Origin: Opitutia bacterium UBA4506
Lineage (GTDB): Bacteria; Verrucomicrobiota; Verrucomicrobiia; Opitutales; Puniceicoccaceae
Length of the DNA stretch: 64,000 nt
Assembly: GCA_002388665.1 (NCBI GenBank)
Contig: DGMY01000091.1
Span: 36,188 to 100,187, forward strand
Reading direction: 5' to 3'
The translations under genes were made by a program, and so were the position numbers. Shown here piece by piece: positions 1-12,100 of this stretch; within the stretch, counting starts at the first letter, position 1, and each line of letters begins with the position of its first letter. The notes below the pieces were generated by a model. It saw only the letters and a list, made by a program, of their open reading frames with translations, was not told the DNA's origin and did no database searches.

Positions 1-1786
1 CTCTGAGCCGTCGAGCCCGGCAAAACCGGTCGCAGAGGCGAAACCGGATGCGGTCAAGAAAGACGATTCTGCGGGGTCTGCTTCTTCGCGCCAATCCGAG
101 TCGCGTGGAAATACGGAGTCGCGTGGCGGTTCGGGGCGTGAGGGGTCGTCCAATGGCGGTCGTTCCGGCGGCGATTCAGATCGCAGGAACCAGCGGGGCG
201 GAGACTCGCGGAGATCTGGCAATCATCACCACGAAGGTGGGGGGCGTTCGAACCAGAATCACAATAACGGAGGGAACCCGAACCAGAACCGCAATTCGCA
301 GAACCAGAACCAAAACCGGAAAAAGAAGAAGCGGAAGGGCGGTCGATTTGAAAAAGGTCACGGTGGCGGCGGACCCCGCCGGAATACACCGTTCAGTGCC
401 GGAGGCGTACCCGTGGAGATCGATCCCCATCTCGAGATCGGGCAATTGATTGACGACGAACTGCTGCAAGAAGTAGCGGCATTGAATGAATCGTTCGATA
501 AGCTCTACGATATCAGTACCCCGGCGGTGCGGTTTAATGATTTGTACGACCTGCCATTGCAGGAATTGCGTGAGCGTTCCCGTCGGTTGGAGTTGAACAC
601 CGAGAATGCTCCGTCGCGGCCGGTCATCTTGAATCAGCTGTTGAAGCATTTTGAAGAGAAATCGAATCCGATCTTGGTCGAAGGGTGTCTTGAGATCCTG
701 GACGACGGATTCGGCATGGTGGTCTTTGCCCAAGACAGCTACCGCTTGAAACCACTGTGTCCCTTTGTGAGCTCAGGGTTGATCGAGCATCATGGTCTCC
801 AGCGCGGTCATATGGTCGAAGTGTTGGTCCAGGCTCCACGCGAAGGGGAGACCTGCCCGATTGCGCTGAAGGTGAAGTCGGTCATGGGGGAAGACGTGGC
901 CGAGTTGGAGAAGATCACTCCATTTACTGAGCTGACTCCCTATTATCCTTTGGATCGGATCTTGCTCGAGAATTCGGACGAGAATCCGGAGAACAATCTT
1001 TCCATGCGGGTGGTCGATCTGATCTCGCCGATTGGATTTGGTCAGCGCGGCTTGATTGTGGCGCCACCGCGTACGGGTAAAACCGTGTTACTGCAAGGGA
1101 TCGCCCATTCGATCCAGATGAACTATCCGAAGTCGCACCTGATCGTTCTCCTGATCGACGAGCGGCCTGAGGAAGTGACCGACTTCCGTCGCCGTGTGAA
1201 TGGTGAAGTCATTAGCTCGACCTTTGATGAAACGGCGGGCAGTCACGTTCATGCAGCGGAGATGGTGATCGAGAAATCCCGTCGCTTGGTGGAGACAGGG
1301 CGCGATGTCGTGATCCTGCTCGACTCCATTACCCGGTTGGCTCGTGCGTACAACACCCTTATGCCGAGTAGTGGGAAAATTCTCTCGGGAGGTGTGGAGG
1401 CCAACGCGCTGCAGAAGCCGAAGCGATTCTTCGGATCGGCCCGGAATATTGAAGGTGGTGGGAGTCTCACGATTATGGGGACCGCGTTGGTGGATACCGG
1501 CAGTAAGATGGACGAAGTGATCTTCGAAGAGTTCAAAGGTACGGGCAACATGGAGTTGCACCTCGACCGGGCTCTCGTTGATAAACGGATCTTCCCAGCG
1601 CTTGCCATGGACCGCAGTGGTACCCGGAAGGAAGAGCTTCTCTATCACCCGGACGAAATGCAAAAAGTCTACTCATTGCGCCGCGCGACGAAGGGAGTCC
1701 CTCCGGTCGAAGCGATGGAGATGCTCATTCAACGAGTGAAGAAAACTCGGAGCAATGCGGAGTTTTTGATGACCTTGAGCCGCTGA
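1..1786 (+). CDS. rho: transcription termination factor Rho, 5' end outside window
   Basis: Hexameric RNA-dependent ATPase that translocates along nascent RNA and releases it from RNA polymerase. The frame is open from base 2 at the left edge, so the true start lies upstream and the in-frame GTG at 413 is only an internal codon. Bases 2-412 encode about 137 residues very rich in Asn, Gln, Arg, Gly and Ser, with a Lys/Arg cluster near 319-350: an intrinsically disordered extension. The conserved enzyme follows: N-terminal helical and OB-fold RNA-binding region (about 540-900), Walker A PPRTGKT (1063-1083), Walker B region VVILLDSITRLARAYN (about 1306-1353) and a C-terminal end typical of Rho. 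Known for the family: long disordered inserts occur in Rho of Bacteroidota, Actinomycetota and related groups and change RNA binding or condensate formation. The next gene follows after 127 bp. Confidence 0.96.
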   Translation, partial: SEPSSPAKPVAEAKPDAVKKDDSAGSASSRQSESRGNTESRGGSGREGSSNGGRSGGDSDRRNQRGGDSRRSGNHHHEGGGRSNQNHNNGGNPNQNRNSQNQNQNRKKKKRKGGRFEKGHGGGGPRRNTPFSAGGVPVEIDPHLEIGQLIDDELLQEVAALNESFDKLYDISTPAVRFNDLYDLPLQELRERSRRLELNTENAPSRPVILNQLLKHFEEKSNPILVEGCLEILDDGFGMVVFAQDSYRLKPLCPFVSSGLIEHHGLQRGHMVEVLVQAPREGETCPIALKVKSVMGEDVAELEKITPFTELTPYYPLDRILLENSDENPENNLSMRVVDLISPIGFGQRGLIVAPPRTGKTVLLQGIAHSIQMNYPKSHLIVLLIDERPEEVTDFRRRVNGEVISSTFDETAGSHVHAAEMVIEKSRRLVETGRDVVILLDSITRLARAYNTLMPSSGKILSGGVEANALQKPKRFFGSARNIEGGGSLTIMGTALVDTGSKMDEVIFEEFKGTGNMELHLDRALVDKRIFPALAMDRSGTRKEELLYHPDEMQKVYSLRRATKGVPPVEAMEMLIQRVKKTRSNAEFLMTLSR

Positions 1787-1913
1787 TTGCCCGATAGAAG
1801 CTACTTTTCACAGGATTCTCGCAAGCTGAAGGTTGACGAGTAAGGGCTTTTGCGGTGCAGTAGATGAGCTTTTTGACCGTTCGCATCCCTTTGAAAACCT
1901 CTAATACTATATC

Positions 1914-3668
<1,755 letters not shown>

Positions 3669-3672
3669 TCCC

Positions 3673-4746
3673 ATGGGCTACGAACTGAACGATTTATTGG
3701 AGCTGACGGTGTCGGAGGGTGCCTCCGATCTCCACATCCATGTCGGCAGACCGCCCTGTTTGCGGGCGGGCGGTGGAATGGTTCCCGTGGAAGGCCCCGA
3801 TTTGACCCCGGAAGATACCGAGCAACTCGTTCTGGCGGTATCGTCGGACGAAGTGCAGCAGAAATTGAAAAGCATCGGCCAGGCGGATTTTGGATTCGCG
3901 TATCGGGATCATTGCCGGTTTCGGGTGAATGCGTTTCGTTCCCGTGGACACGTTGGCATGGTTCTCCGCCAAATCCCTTCCGAGCTCTACAGTCTCTCTG
4001 ATATTGGCATTCCCCGCCAGGTGGTCGAATTGCTAAACCGTCCTCGTGGATTGATCTTGGTGACCGGGCCGACCGGCTCAGGGAAATCGACAACTCTGGC
4101 TTCGATGGTCGACTGGATCAATCGGAACCGCGATGGACACATCGTAACCATCGAAGATCCGATCGAGTATTATCATTCACATCGCAACTGCATCGTCACC
4201 CAACGCGAGCTGGGTCACGACGTCGAAAATTTTGGTGACGCCATTCGCGCGGCGCTCCGGCAAGACCCCGACGTCATCCTCGTTGGGGAAATGCGGGATC
4301 TGGATACGATCCAGGCCGCCGTTACTGCAGCCGAAACCGGCCACCTTGTTTTTGCGACCCTGCACACGACAGGGGCTGCGAGAACCGTGGACCGAATTGT
4401 CGATGCATTTCCCGCCTCGACCAAAGAGCAAATTCGCACCCAGTTGGCCTCCTCCATCGTGGCTGTCGTTTCACAAGTACTCTGCCGCAAGAAAGGTGGG
4501 GGGCGCGTGGCCGGCCTCGAGGTCATGGTGACGACAACTTCCATCGCCCAGCAGATCCGCGAGAACAAGACGTTCCGTATCGATTCCGATATTCAAACCG
4601 GCGGTCGCATGGGAATGATTCAACTCGACGTCCACCTGCGCTCGTTGGTGAACGAAGGCCTTATCGAACCATCTGAAGCCCTCATGAAGGCCCAAAAGCC
4701 TGATCTGATGAGGGAGAAATTAGCCGAATCCGGTTTCAACGTCTGA
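3673..4746 (+). CDS. pilT: type IV pilus retraction ATPase PilT
   Basis: Hexameric ATPase that depolymerises type IV pili, giving twitching motility and DNA uptake. 357 residues, normal for PilT. Visible features: N-terminal PAS-like region, Walker A GPTGSGKST (132-140), Asp box TIEDPIEY, QDPDVILVGEMRD Walker B, His box ATLHTTGAARTVDRIVDAF, and a C-terminal stretch SIAQQIRENKT followed by DSDIQTG that corresponds to the AIRNLIRE retraction motif. It lacks the tetracysteine loop found in both neighbouring GspE/PilB-like ATPases, as expected for PilT. It starts 4 bp after the upstream ATPase stop and ends 5 bp before the next ATPase, so the three motors are certainly cotranscribed. Confidence 0.96.
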   Translation: MGYELNDLLELTVSEGASDLHIHVGRPPCLRAGGGMVPVEGPDLTPEDTEQLVLAVSSDEVQQKLKSIGQADFGFAYRDHCRFRVNAFRSRGHVGMVLRQIPSELYSLSDIGIPRQVVELLNRPRGLILVTGPTGSGKSTTLASMVDWINRNRDGHIVTIEDPIEYYHSHRNCIVTQRELGHDVENFGDAIRAALRQDPDVILVGEMRDLDTIQAAVTAAETGHLVFATLHTTGAARTVDRIVDAFPASTKEQIRTQLASSIVAVVSQVLCRKKGGGRVAGLEVMVTTTSIAQQIRENKTFRIDSDIQTGGRMGMIQLDVHLRSLVNEGLIEPSEALMKAQKPDLMREKLAESGFNV

Positions 4747-4751
4747 CCCCC

Positions 4752-6443
4752 ATGTTTGAAGATCACAACGATACCATTTTTGACCTCCTCAAGGAACGCC
4801 AGCTCGTTCCCCACGATCAATTGATCGCCGCGTTTGACGAGACCCATGGGACAGGGAAAGCCTTGGCGGAGGTATTGATCGACTCGGGGTATATTACCGA
4901 GAAGCAGGTCCTTGAGAATCTGGCCGATTACCTCGGGCACCAATACCTGGAAGAGGTGCCGAGAATGGTGGACGAGAATGTGGCCAAGCAGGTTCGTCCG
5001 AATCTAGCCCGGATGTACGGGGTGGTTCCTGTTCGATTTGATGACACCTCCATCGACCTTCTGGCGATGGACCCGCTCAACTTTAGTATCGTCGACGACC
5101 TGACGTTTAGCCTGAACAAGGATATTCACCTCGTCGTTGCCGATCCTCCCCAGATCGAGACCCTTCTTTATGAGACCTATGGTCAGGGCGATTCTTCGAT
5201 TGACGATCTCCTGGGAGAGTTGGACGAAGGGGAGATTGACGAGGTCGACGACAATATTTCGGATGACGACCTCAGTCAGTTGGCGAACCAGACCCCGATC
5301 ATTCGATTTGTAAACCTGGTTCTCCAGCAGGCGATTAAAGACAAGGCCTCGGACATTCACTTTGAGCCCTATGATGAGCAGTTCCGGATTCGCTACCGGA
5401 TTGATGGTGCTCTTTACGAAATGTCGCCCCCTCCAAAGAAGTTGGCGATCCCAGTGATTTCACGGATCAAGGTCATCGCGAACCTGAACATTGCCGAGAA
5501 GCGTATCCCTCAGGACGGTCGTATTAAGATGACTATTGCCGGCCGCCCGGTGGATTTGCGGGTATCGACCTTGCCGACCCAGTTTGGCGAGAGTGTGGTG
5601 CTACGGGTTTTGGATAAGTCGGTGGTCAACCTCGACCTCGAGTCCCTGACCATGCCCGATGATGTTCTCGATAACATCCGCAAGACCGTCCGCTTGCCGA
5701 ATGGAATTTTCATCGTAACCGGCCCTACGGGTAGTGGAAAGACGACGACACTGTACAGTGCGCTCCGCGAGATGAATAAGATCGAGACGAAGATTTTGAC
5801 CGCGGAGGATCCGATCGAGTATGAAATCGAAGGGATTATGCAGGTCGCGGTGAATCACCAGGTCGGCCTCGATTTTGCCAGTGCTCTGCGTTCGTTTCTT
5901 CGACAAGACCCCGACAAGATCATGGTGGGGGAGATTCGTGACATTGAAACGGCGCAGATTGCGGTGCAAGCCTCGCTCACCGGTCACGTGGTTCTCAGTA
6001 CCCTGCACACGAATGATGCTTCCGGTGCGGTGACCCGACTGGTCGATATGGGACTCGAACCATTTCTCATCTCTTCTTCTCTCGAGGCGGTCCTGGCCCA
6101 GCGCCTTGTACGCCGGATCTGTCGTCAATGTCGTCAGGAGTACGAACCTGACTCCGAGATGATCGATCTTCTTGGTGCCGATCCCTTGGAAGTGGCCGAT
6201 CGGGATTTCTTTTTCGGAGCAGGTTGTCCTAGTTGTAGCAATACCGGATATTCCGGTCGAATCGGTCTCTTTGAGATGATCATGGTTACTGACCCGCTTC
6301 GCGAATTGATCAACAAACGCTCACCCACCTTGGTCATCCGTCAGAAGGCCTTGGAGCAAGGGATGCGAAGCCTTCGTGAAGACGGTCTCAGAGCAATCTT
6401 CGATGGGAACACTACCATCGAGGAGGTCCTAAAATACACTTGA
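4752..6443 (+). CDS. GspE/PilB-family assembly ATPase (second paralog)
   Basis: Second assembly-type ATPase, 563 residues. Same layout as the first paralog: MshEN/T2SSE_N N-terminus, acidic linker (about 150-180), ATPase core with Walker A GPTGSGKT (324-331), canonical QDPDKIMVGEIRD before and through Walker B, box STLHTNDASGAVTRL, and a tetracysteine loop (CRQC ... CPSC). Unlike the first paralog it keeps the usual QDPD. The two share long stretches of core sequence (for example AEKR.PQDGRI and SDIHFEP/SDIHLEP) and are diverged duplicates. It is followed after 61 bp by the platform protein gene. One of the two likely drives pilus extension; the other may serve a type II-like or specialised pilus system, or form a mixed system. 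Confidence 0.92.
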   Translation: MFEDHNDTIFDLLKERQLVPHDQLIAAFDETHGTGKALAEVLIDSGYITEKQVLENLADYLGHQYLEEVPRMVDENVAKQVRPNLARMYGVVPVRFDDTSIDLLAMDPLNFSIVDDLTFSLNKDIHLVVADPPQIETLLYETYGQGDSSIDDLLGELDEGEIDEVDDNISDDDLSQLANQTPIIRFVNLVLQQAIKDKASDIHFEPYDEQFRIRYRIDGALYEMSPPPKKLAIPVISRIKVIANLNIAEKRIPQDGRIKMTIAGRPVDLRVSTLPTQFGESVVLRVLDKSVVNLDLESLTMPDDVLDNIRKTVRLPNGIFIVTGPTGSGKTTTLYSALREMNKIETKILTAEDPIEYEIEGIMQVAVNHQVGLDFASALRSFLRQDPDKIMVGEIRDIETAQIAVQASLTGHVVLSTLHTNDASGAVTRLVDMGLEPFLISSSLEAVLAQRLVRRICRQCRQEYEPDSEMIDLLGADPLEVADRDFFFGAGCPSCSNTGYSGRIGLFEMIMVTDPLRELINKRSPTLVIRQKALEQGMRSLREDGLRAIFDGNTTIEEVLKYT

Positions 6444-6504
6444 TCGGGCTATCTACGGTGGATAGCGTTTAAAAATCTTTTTCCTCCAACCCTCTATTTG
6501 AATT

Positions 6505-7749
6505 ATGCCCCAGTTTTCTTACAAAGCGATCGATGGTAACGGCAAGGAACGCCGTGGTAATGTCAGCGCCGGATCAGCCGAAGAGGCGAATGGCCAGTTG
6601 ACCAACATGGGGCTGATGCCGACTGAAATTACGGAAGCGAAAGGCAAGGGCCGTAAAGCTGCGAAACCAAAAGCCAACGACAAGAAAAAGAGTTCGCTTT
6701 TCGGCCGGATTAAAGCCGAGGAATTGACCCTCTTTACCCGCCAGCTTGCCACTCTTCTCCGGTCCGGGGTACCGCTCCTCCGTGGTTTGGATGTGATGGA
6801 GCGCCAAGAGAAAAATGCGAAATTGGCCGAAATTATTGGCAGCCTCGCCGAGAATGTTCGCGCTGGTAATTCGTTTTCAGACGGCCTGACCCAATACCCC
6901 AAGCAATTTGACAAGCTGTATGTGAATATGGTGCGCGCCGGTGAGGCCGGTGGTGTTCTCGAGACGGTTCTCGATCGTTTGGCTGGCTTTATGGAGAAAT
7001 CCCTACGCCTGCGCAAGCGAGTGAAGTCCGCCATGGTTTACCCATCGGTCGTCGTCTTTGTTGCGATCGTGATCGTCGTACTGTTGATGGTCGTGGTGGT
7101 TCCCAAGTTTGAGCAGATCTTCGATGAGATGCTTCGAGGTGCGGCCCTGCCGAAGGTGACTGAGATCGTCATTGGGACGAGTCGATTTGTGCAGAATAAC
7201 GTTCTGATCGTGATCGGGGTGGCCATTGCCGCATTCATTGCAATTAAGTTAATGCTCAAGACGCCTGCGGGGAGCCGTGTCGTCGATGGGGTCGTTTTTA
7301 AGATTCCAAAAATTGGCGACCTTCTCACAAAGGCAAATATTGCCCGATTCACCCGGACTTTTGGTACGCTGCTCTCCAGTGGGGTGCCGATCCTCGATGC
7401 GCTGGTAATCACCCGCGAGATTGTTTCCAACAGTTATTTTGCCGATGCGATTGGCCGAATCCACGACCAAGTGCGCGACGGGGAATCCGTAGCGGGGCCG
7501 ATGGCCAACGAAAAAGTTTTCCCCACCATGGTGACCAGTATGGTCGAGGTCGGGGAGGAGACCGGTGAACTCGATGAGATGCTCACACGGGTCGCAGACA
7601 ACTACGACGAGGACGTGGACAATGCGGTGAATGGGATTACCTCTATCATCGAGCCGGTCATGATTGTCTTCCTGGCTGTGATCGTTGGCTTTATCGTCAT
7701 CGCCCTCTTCATGCCAATCATCAAGATCATCGAAACTTTGAGTGGCTAG
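6505..7749 (+). CDS. type IV pilus / type II secretion inner-membrane platform protein (PilC/GspF)
   Basis: Polytopic inner-membrane protein on which the assembly and retraction ATPases act. 414 residues, typical for PilC/GspF. It contains two T2SSF domains (about 75-200 and 278-400), each ending in hydrophobic segments (VVVFVAIVIVVLLMVVVV; VLIVIGVAIAAFIAIKLML; the C-terminal PVMIVFLAVIVGFIVIALF). The N-terminus MPQFSYKAIDGNG.. is the standard family opening. It closes the four-gene motor cassette; no pilin, prepilin peptidase, PilMNOPQ or secretin gene is present in the window, so those parts must be encoded elsewhere. Confidence 0.95.
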   Translation: MPQFSYKAIDGNGKERRGNVSAGSAEEANGQLTNMGLMPTEITEAKGKGRKAAKPKANDKKKSSLFGRIKAEELTLFTRQLATLLRSGVPLLRGLDVMERQEKNAKLAEIIGSLAENVRAGNSFSDGLTQYPKQFDKLYVNMVRAGEAGGVLETVLDRLAGFMEKSLRLRKRVKSAMVYPSVVVFVAIVIVVLLMVVVVPKFEQIFDEMLRGAALPKVTEIVIGTSRFVQNNVLIVIGVAIAAFIAIKLMLKTPAGSRVVDGVVFKIPKIGDLLTKANIARFTRTFGTLLSSGVPILDALVITREIVSNSYFADAIGRIHDQVRDGESVAGPMANEKVFPTMVTSMVEVGEETGELDEMLTRVADNYDEDVDNAVNGITSIIEPVMIVFLAVIVGFIVIALFMPIIKIIETLSG

Positions 7750-7824
7750 AGCGCAGGGGTAGCCACTGGTTGGTTTCCCCGGGTTCCTCTCTTTTCAAAG
7801 GGATATTTGGCAATGCTTTTGCCG

Positions 7825-7853
7825 ACAACGGGCGTTCAGCCCGTTGTTGTTTT
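7825..7853 (+). terminator. intrinsic terminator after the pilus motor cassette
   Basis: Perfect 9-bp stem ACAACGGGC (7825-7833) and GCCCGTTGT (7839-7847) with a 5-nt loop, followed by TGTTTT. It lies 75 bp after the platform gene and separates it from the RND efflux pair. Confidence 0.75.
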
Positions 7854-7962
7854 AGAAGAGATCAGGTAGGCGAAGGTCCTGGTCCCATGAGCATTCTTCT
7901 CCGATTTGTCGGGAATTGCGATTGCGGCGTGAGCGATCTGCTATCAGATTCCTCAGATTCTC

Positions 7963-9096
7963 ATGAAGCTCTGGGTGAAGTTTTTAATCTTGTTTGTGGT
8001 CTTCCTTCTCGTTGTAGGCGGATTGGCTGCTTTGAAATTCGGACAATTCAGCAAAATGGGCGAAATGATGGCCCAGATGGCTCCGCCTCCACCAACGGTG
8101 GGGGTGGCAGATGCTGAGAAAATCACTTGGGACGTGGTGATTAGTGCAGTCGGCACTTTGAAAGCCAGCGAGGGGATTATTCTCGCTTCGGAGGTCTCAG
8201 GGCGGGTGATCGAAATCAATTTCGAGTCGGGCCAGGAAGTGGAGCAGGGGGACTTGCTGTTGGTGCAGGATCATTCGATCGAATCCGCTAATTTAGCCGC
8301 ATCCGAGGCGGGGCGTGATTTGGCGGACGTGGATTTTAAGAGAACGAAAGAGTTATTGGACCGGGATACGATCGCGCAGGCTGATTTTGATGCGGCGAAC
8401 GCGCAGAAAGAGCGGGCCGCGGCGGATGTGAAATCGATTCAGGCGCAGATTGAGAAAAAGCGAATTGAGGCCCCGTTTTCGGGGAGGCTGGGGATCCGCC
8501 AGGTAAGTCTTGGGCAACTGCTCTCCGCGAATTCATCGATCGTTGTGTTGGAGGCGCTCGATCCCCTCTATCTCGATTTCTCTTTGCCTCAGCGGGAACT
8601 GGGACGAATCAGAACCGGTCAATCCGTGACCTTCACCGTCGACGCTTTCTTGGATAAAACCTTCACAGGAGAGGTCGAGGCCATTAGCCCACGGATCGAT
8701 CCGAGTACGCGCAATGTGGAGGTGCGGGTGTCGGTTCCAAATCCTGACGGCGAGCTACGCTCGGGAATGTTTGCTCGACTCAAACTGAATTTAGGTCAGA
8801 AGAAGGACTGGATCGTTATTCCTGATACCGCGATCAGCTACAATCCCTATGGGAATGGGGTGTACGTGGTGAAGACACTGGAGCATGAGGACGGAACTTC
8901 GTACGAGGGAGTTCGTCAGGTCTTCATTGAAATCGCAGATCGGCGGGGGGATCTAGTCGCTGTAAGCAAAGGAATCGAGGTCGGTGACCGTGTAGTGGTG
9001 ATCGGTGCTTCTAAACTGAATGACCGTTCTCCGGTGAAGATTGACAATAGCATCCTGCCCGATGCGAAGGCCGATCCGACACCGGCTGAGGGATAA
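7963..9096 (+). CDS. RND efflux periplasmic adaptor (membrane fusion protein)
   Basis: Periplasmic adaptor that links an inner-membrane RND pump to an outer-membrane channel. 377 residues, normal for the family. An N-terminal hydrophobic anchor (about 4-27) is followed by a Met/Pro-rich linker, a biotinyl-lipoyl-like half (LASEVSGRVIEINFESGQEVEQGDLLLVQD), an alpha-hairpin (about 95-165), the second lipoyl half (IEAPFSGRLGIRQVSLGQ) and C-terminal beta-barrel and membrane-proximal domains. It starts 21 bp before the pump gene. No outer-membrane TolC-like factor and no dedicated regulator are nearby; the substrate cannot be told from sequence. Confidence 0.94.
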   Translation: MKLWVKFLILFVVFLLVVGGLAALKFGQFSKMGEMMAQMAPPPPTVGVADAEKITWDVVISAVGTLKASEGIILASEVSGRVIEINFESGQEVEQGDLLLVQDHSIESANLAASEAGRDLADVDFKRTKELLDRDTIAQADFDAANAQKERAAADVKSIQAQIEKKRIEAPFSGRLGIRQVSLGQLLSANSSIVVLEALDPLYLDFSLPQRELGRIRTGQSVTFTVDAFLDKTFTGEVEAISPRIDPSTRNVEVRVSVPNPDGELRSGMFARLKLNLGQKKDWIVIPDTAISYNPYGNGVYVVKTLEHEDGTSYEGVRQVFIEIADRRGDLVAVSKGIEVGDRVVVIGASKLNDRSPVKIDNSILPDAKADPTPAEG

Positions 9097-9117
9097 TCTG
9101 GGAATCGGGAACATAGC

Positions 9118-12100
9118 ATGAAATTTACGGATATCTTCATCCGTCGTCCGGTCCTCGCGACCGTCGTCAGTTTCCTCATTCTACTATTGGGTCTTGCGTC
9201 AATTTACCGGTTGAACGTTCGCCAGTTCCCGCAAACTGACGTCTCGATCGTTTCGGTGAGTACGGTGTATGTCGGCGCGGATGCCGAGCTGGTTCAGGGC
9301 TTTATCACTACGCCTCTCGAGCGGGTGATCGCCAGTGCGGAGGGGATTGAGTACATGACCTCCTCCAGCTCTTCCGGGATAAGCACTATTTCCGTTCATC
9401 TCCAGCTGAACTACGATCCCATTAAGGCGTTGACGCAGATCAACTCCAAGATCAATCAGGTTCGCAATCAATTGCCCCCGGAGGCCGAGGAGCCGGTCAT
9501 TGATATTCAAGAGGCGGGTAGTGACATCGCCTCGATGTATATCGGGTTCTATTCGGATGAGCTGGCTGGCAATGAGATTACGGATTATCTAACGCGTGTC
9601 GTCCAGCCGAGACTCTCTGCCGTATCAGGGGTGCAGAAAGCAGAGATACTCGGAGCCCAGACCTTTGCCATGCGGATCTGGCTCGACCCCGATTTGTTGG
9701 CGGCGTATCAGCTCACGGCAGCAGACGTGCGTCAGGCGTTGGCCTCGAACAATTTTCTCTCGGCCATCGGCCAAACCAAGAGCGAGTATATCCAGATTTC
9801 CATTACGGCAGATACCGATCTCCAGGATGCTGAACAGTTCCGGAAGCTGATCGTCCGAGAGCAGAACGGTACCATTGTTCGACTGGAGGATGTGGCAGAT
9901 GTAGTCCTCGGTGCAGAGAACTACGATGCCGATGTCCGTTTTAATCAGAAAGGCGCGGTCTTTATGGGGATTCACGTTCTCCCGACTGCCAACACGTTGG
10001 ATGTCATCGCGGGAGTCCGGGATACCTTGCCGGTGATTGAAGAGAACCTGCCCGGTAGTCTGAAATTGGGAATACCCTACGACTCGTCGAAGTACATTTC
10101 CGATGCGATCGATGAGATTGGGTTCACCCTCATGGAGACACTCTCGATCGTGATCGTTGTGATCTTCCTGTTTATCGGGTCTTTTCGCGCAGTTACGATC
10201 CCGGTCGTGGTGATGCCACTTTCGTTGATCGGGGCGGCCTTTTTGATGCTGGTCTTTGGTTTCACGATCAACCTGTTGACGCTGCTCGCTCTGGTCTTGT
10301 CGGTTGGTCTTGTCGTCGACGATGCCATCGTGGTCCTGGAGAATGTGGAGCGCCATATCCGTATGGGGAAATCACGGTTCGATGCGGCTATTGACGGAGC
10401 GCGAGAACTCGTGGGGCCAATTGTGGCCATGACTCTGACGCTTGCTGCAGTGTATGTCCCGATCGGTTTCCAAGGTGGCTTGACCGGGGCGCTCTTCCGG
10501 GAGTTTGCCTTCACGCTGGCCGGTGCAGTCTGTGTGTCGGGGATCGTCGCGTTGACGCTGACGCCGATGATGTGTTCGAAGATCCTGCCAAAGGAGTTTA
10601 AGTCGACAGGGTTCACTGCACGTCTCGAAAGAGGATTTGACCGTGTGCGATCGCTCTATGGTAAAATGCTGGCCAGTGCGCTGCGATCGCGCCCCGTGGT
10701 GAATACCATGGCGCTGCTCATTGTATTGCTGGCCTATCCTTTCTACTTCTTGTCGCAGAAAGAGCTGGCTCCTCCGGAGGACCAAGGGGTGATTTTTTCG
10801 GTAATGGAAGGATCTCCTTCGGGAACCTTGGAGCAGACTTTGCTCTATTCGACTGAAGTCGCTAAAATCTATAAAACCTTCCCTGAAACGGAGAGTACAT
10901 TTACTATTTCCTTCCCAGGGTCGGGTGTTCCCGGCAATCCTATGGCGGGATTTGCGGGAATGGTCACGGTACCCTGGAGTGAGCGTACGAGAACGACTCA
11001 GGAAATTCTGCCGCAGGTCCAGGGGCAGCTCTCGGGCGTAGCAGGCTTGGACGTTCGGGCGGTGACTCCTTCGCCGCTTCCAGGTGGAAGCCAGTTTCCG
11101 GTTGAATTTGTGATTACCACGACCGCAGAGCAGCGGGACATTTTACCAATCGCAGATGCGTTGGTCAAAAAGGCCAATGAAAGTGGTATGTTTTTATTCG
11201 CGTTCTCCGACCTGAAATTTGACCGACCTCAGATCAAAATCGATATCGACCGCGAACTCGCTGCTGATTTGGGCCTCAATATGAGCGACGTGGGGAATAA
11301 TCTGGGATCGGCTTTCGGTGGCGGGTACGTCAACCGGTTTAGTATCGATGGTTGGAGCTATAAAGTGATTCCTCAGGTGTCGCGGGTTTCACGGTTGATA
11401 CCTGATCAGTTGACGGATCTCTATTTTACCGCGACCGACGGCTCTGTTTATCCGGCATCTACGATTATCTCGATTTCGGAGGAAGTGGAGCCGCGCCAGT
11501 TGAATCGCTTCCAGCAGTTGAATTCGGCGACCATTCAAGGGAGTCCCATGTTCGGCAGAACCTTGGATGACGCCCTGAATTATCTCGAGAAAGAGGCTGC
11601 GGAACTTTTTCCGAAAGGGCAGGGGTTCGAGATCGACTACGGGGGAGAGTCGAGACAATTGCGGAAAGAGCAAAGCAGCGGGAGCATGATTCTCCTGTTT
11701 TCGATTCTGTTCATCTTCCTGGTGTTGGCGGCGCAGTTCGAGAGCTTCCGTGATCCGTTCATTATCCTCCTGGGTTCGGTACCGTTGGCGATCACCGGGT
11801 CACTCCTGTTCACCTTTATCGGATTCACCAGTATCAATATCTATTCGCAGATTGGATTAGTGACCCTCGTCGGGCTGATCGCGAAGAATGGGATTCTGAT
11901 AGTGGAGTTTGCCAATGAACTGCAGCGCAGCGGACACAGTAAATTGAAGGCGATCCAAGAGGCGTCTGAAATCCGGCTTCGGCCGATTTTGATGACAACC
12001 GGTGCGACAGTCTTCGGTCACATGCCGCTGGTCTTCGTGACTGGAGCGGGTGCTGCCTCGAGGAATAGTATCGGGATTACCCTGGTTGCGGGGATGGCCA

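Noticed and set aside
413..1786. GTG at 413 as rho start
   Set aside because: The frame is open to the left edge with disordered-region codons typical of a Rho extension; the start lies outside the window.
1873..1910. TTGACC ... TAATAC/TACTAT as a promoter before the first motor ATPase
   Set aside because: The spacer is 23-26 bp, far from the usual 16-18, so it is not supported.
7770..8117. 115-residue frame between the platform gene and the RND adaptor
   Set aside because: It crosses the intrinsic terminator at 7825-7853 and overlaps the adaptor start in another frame; no family similarity.
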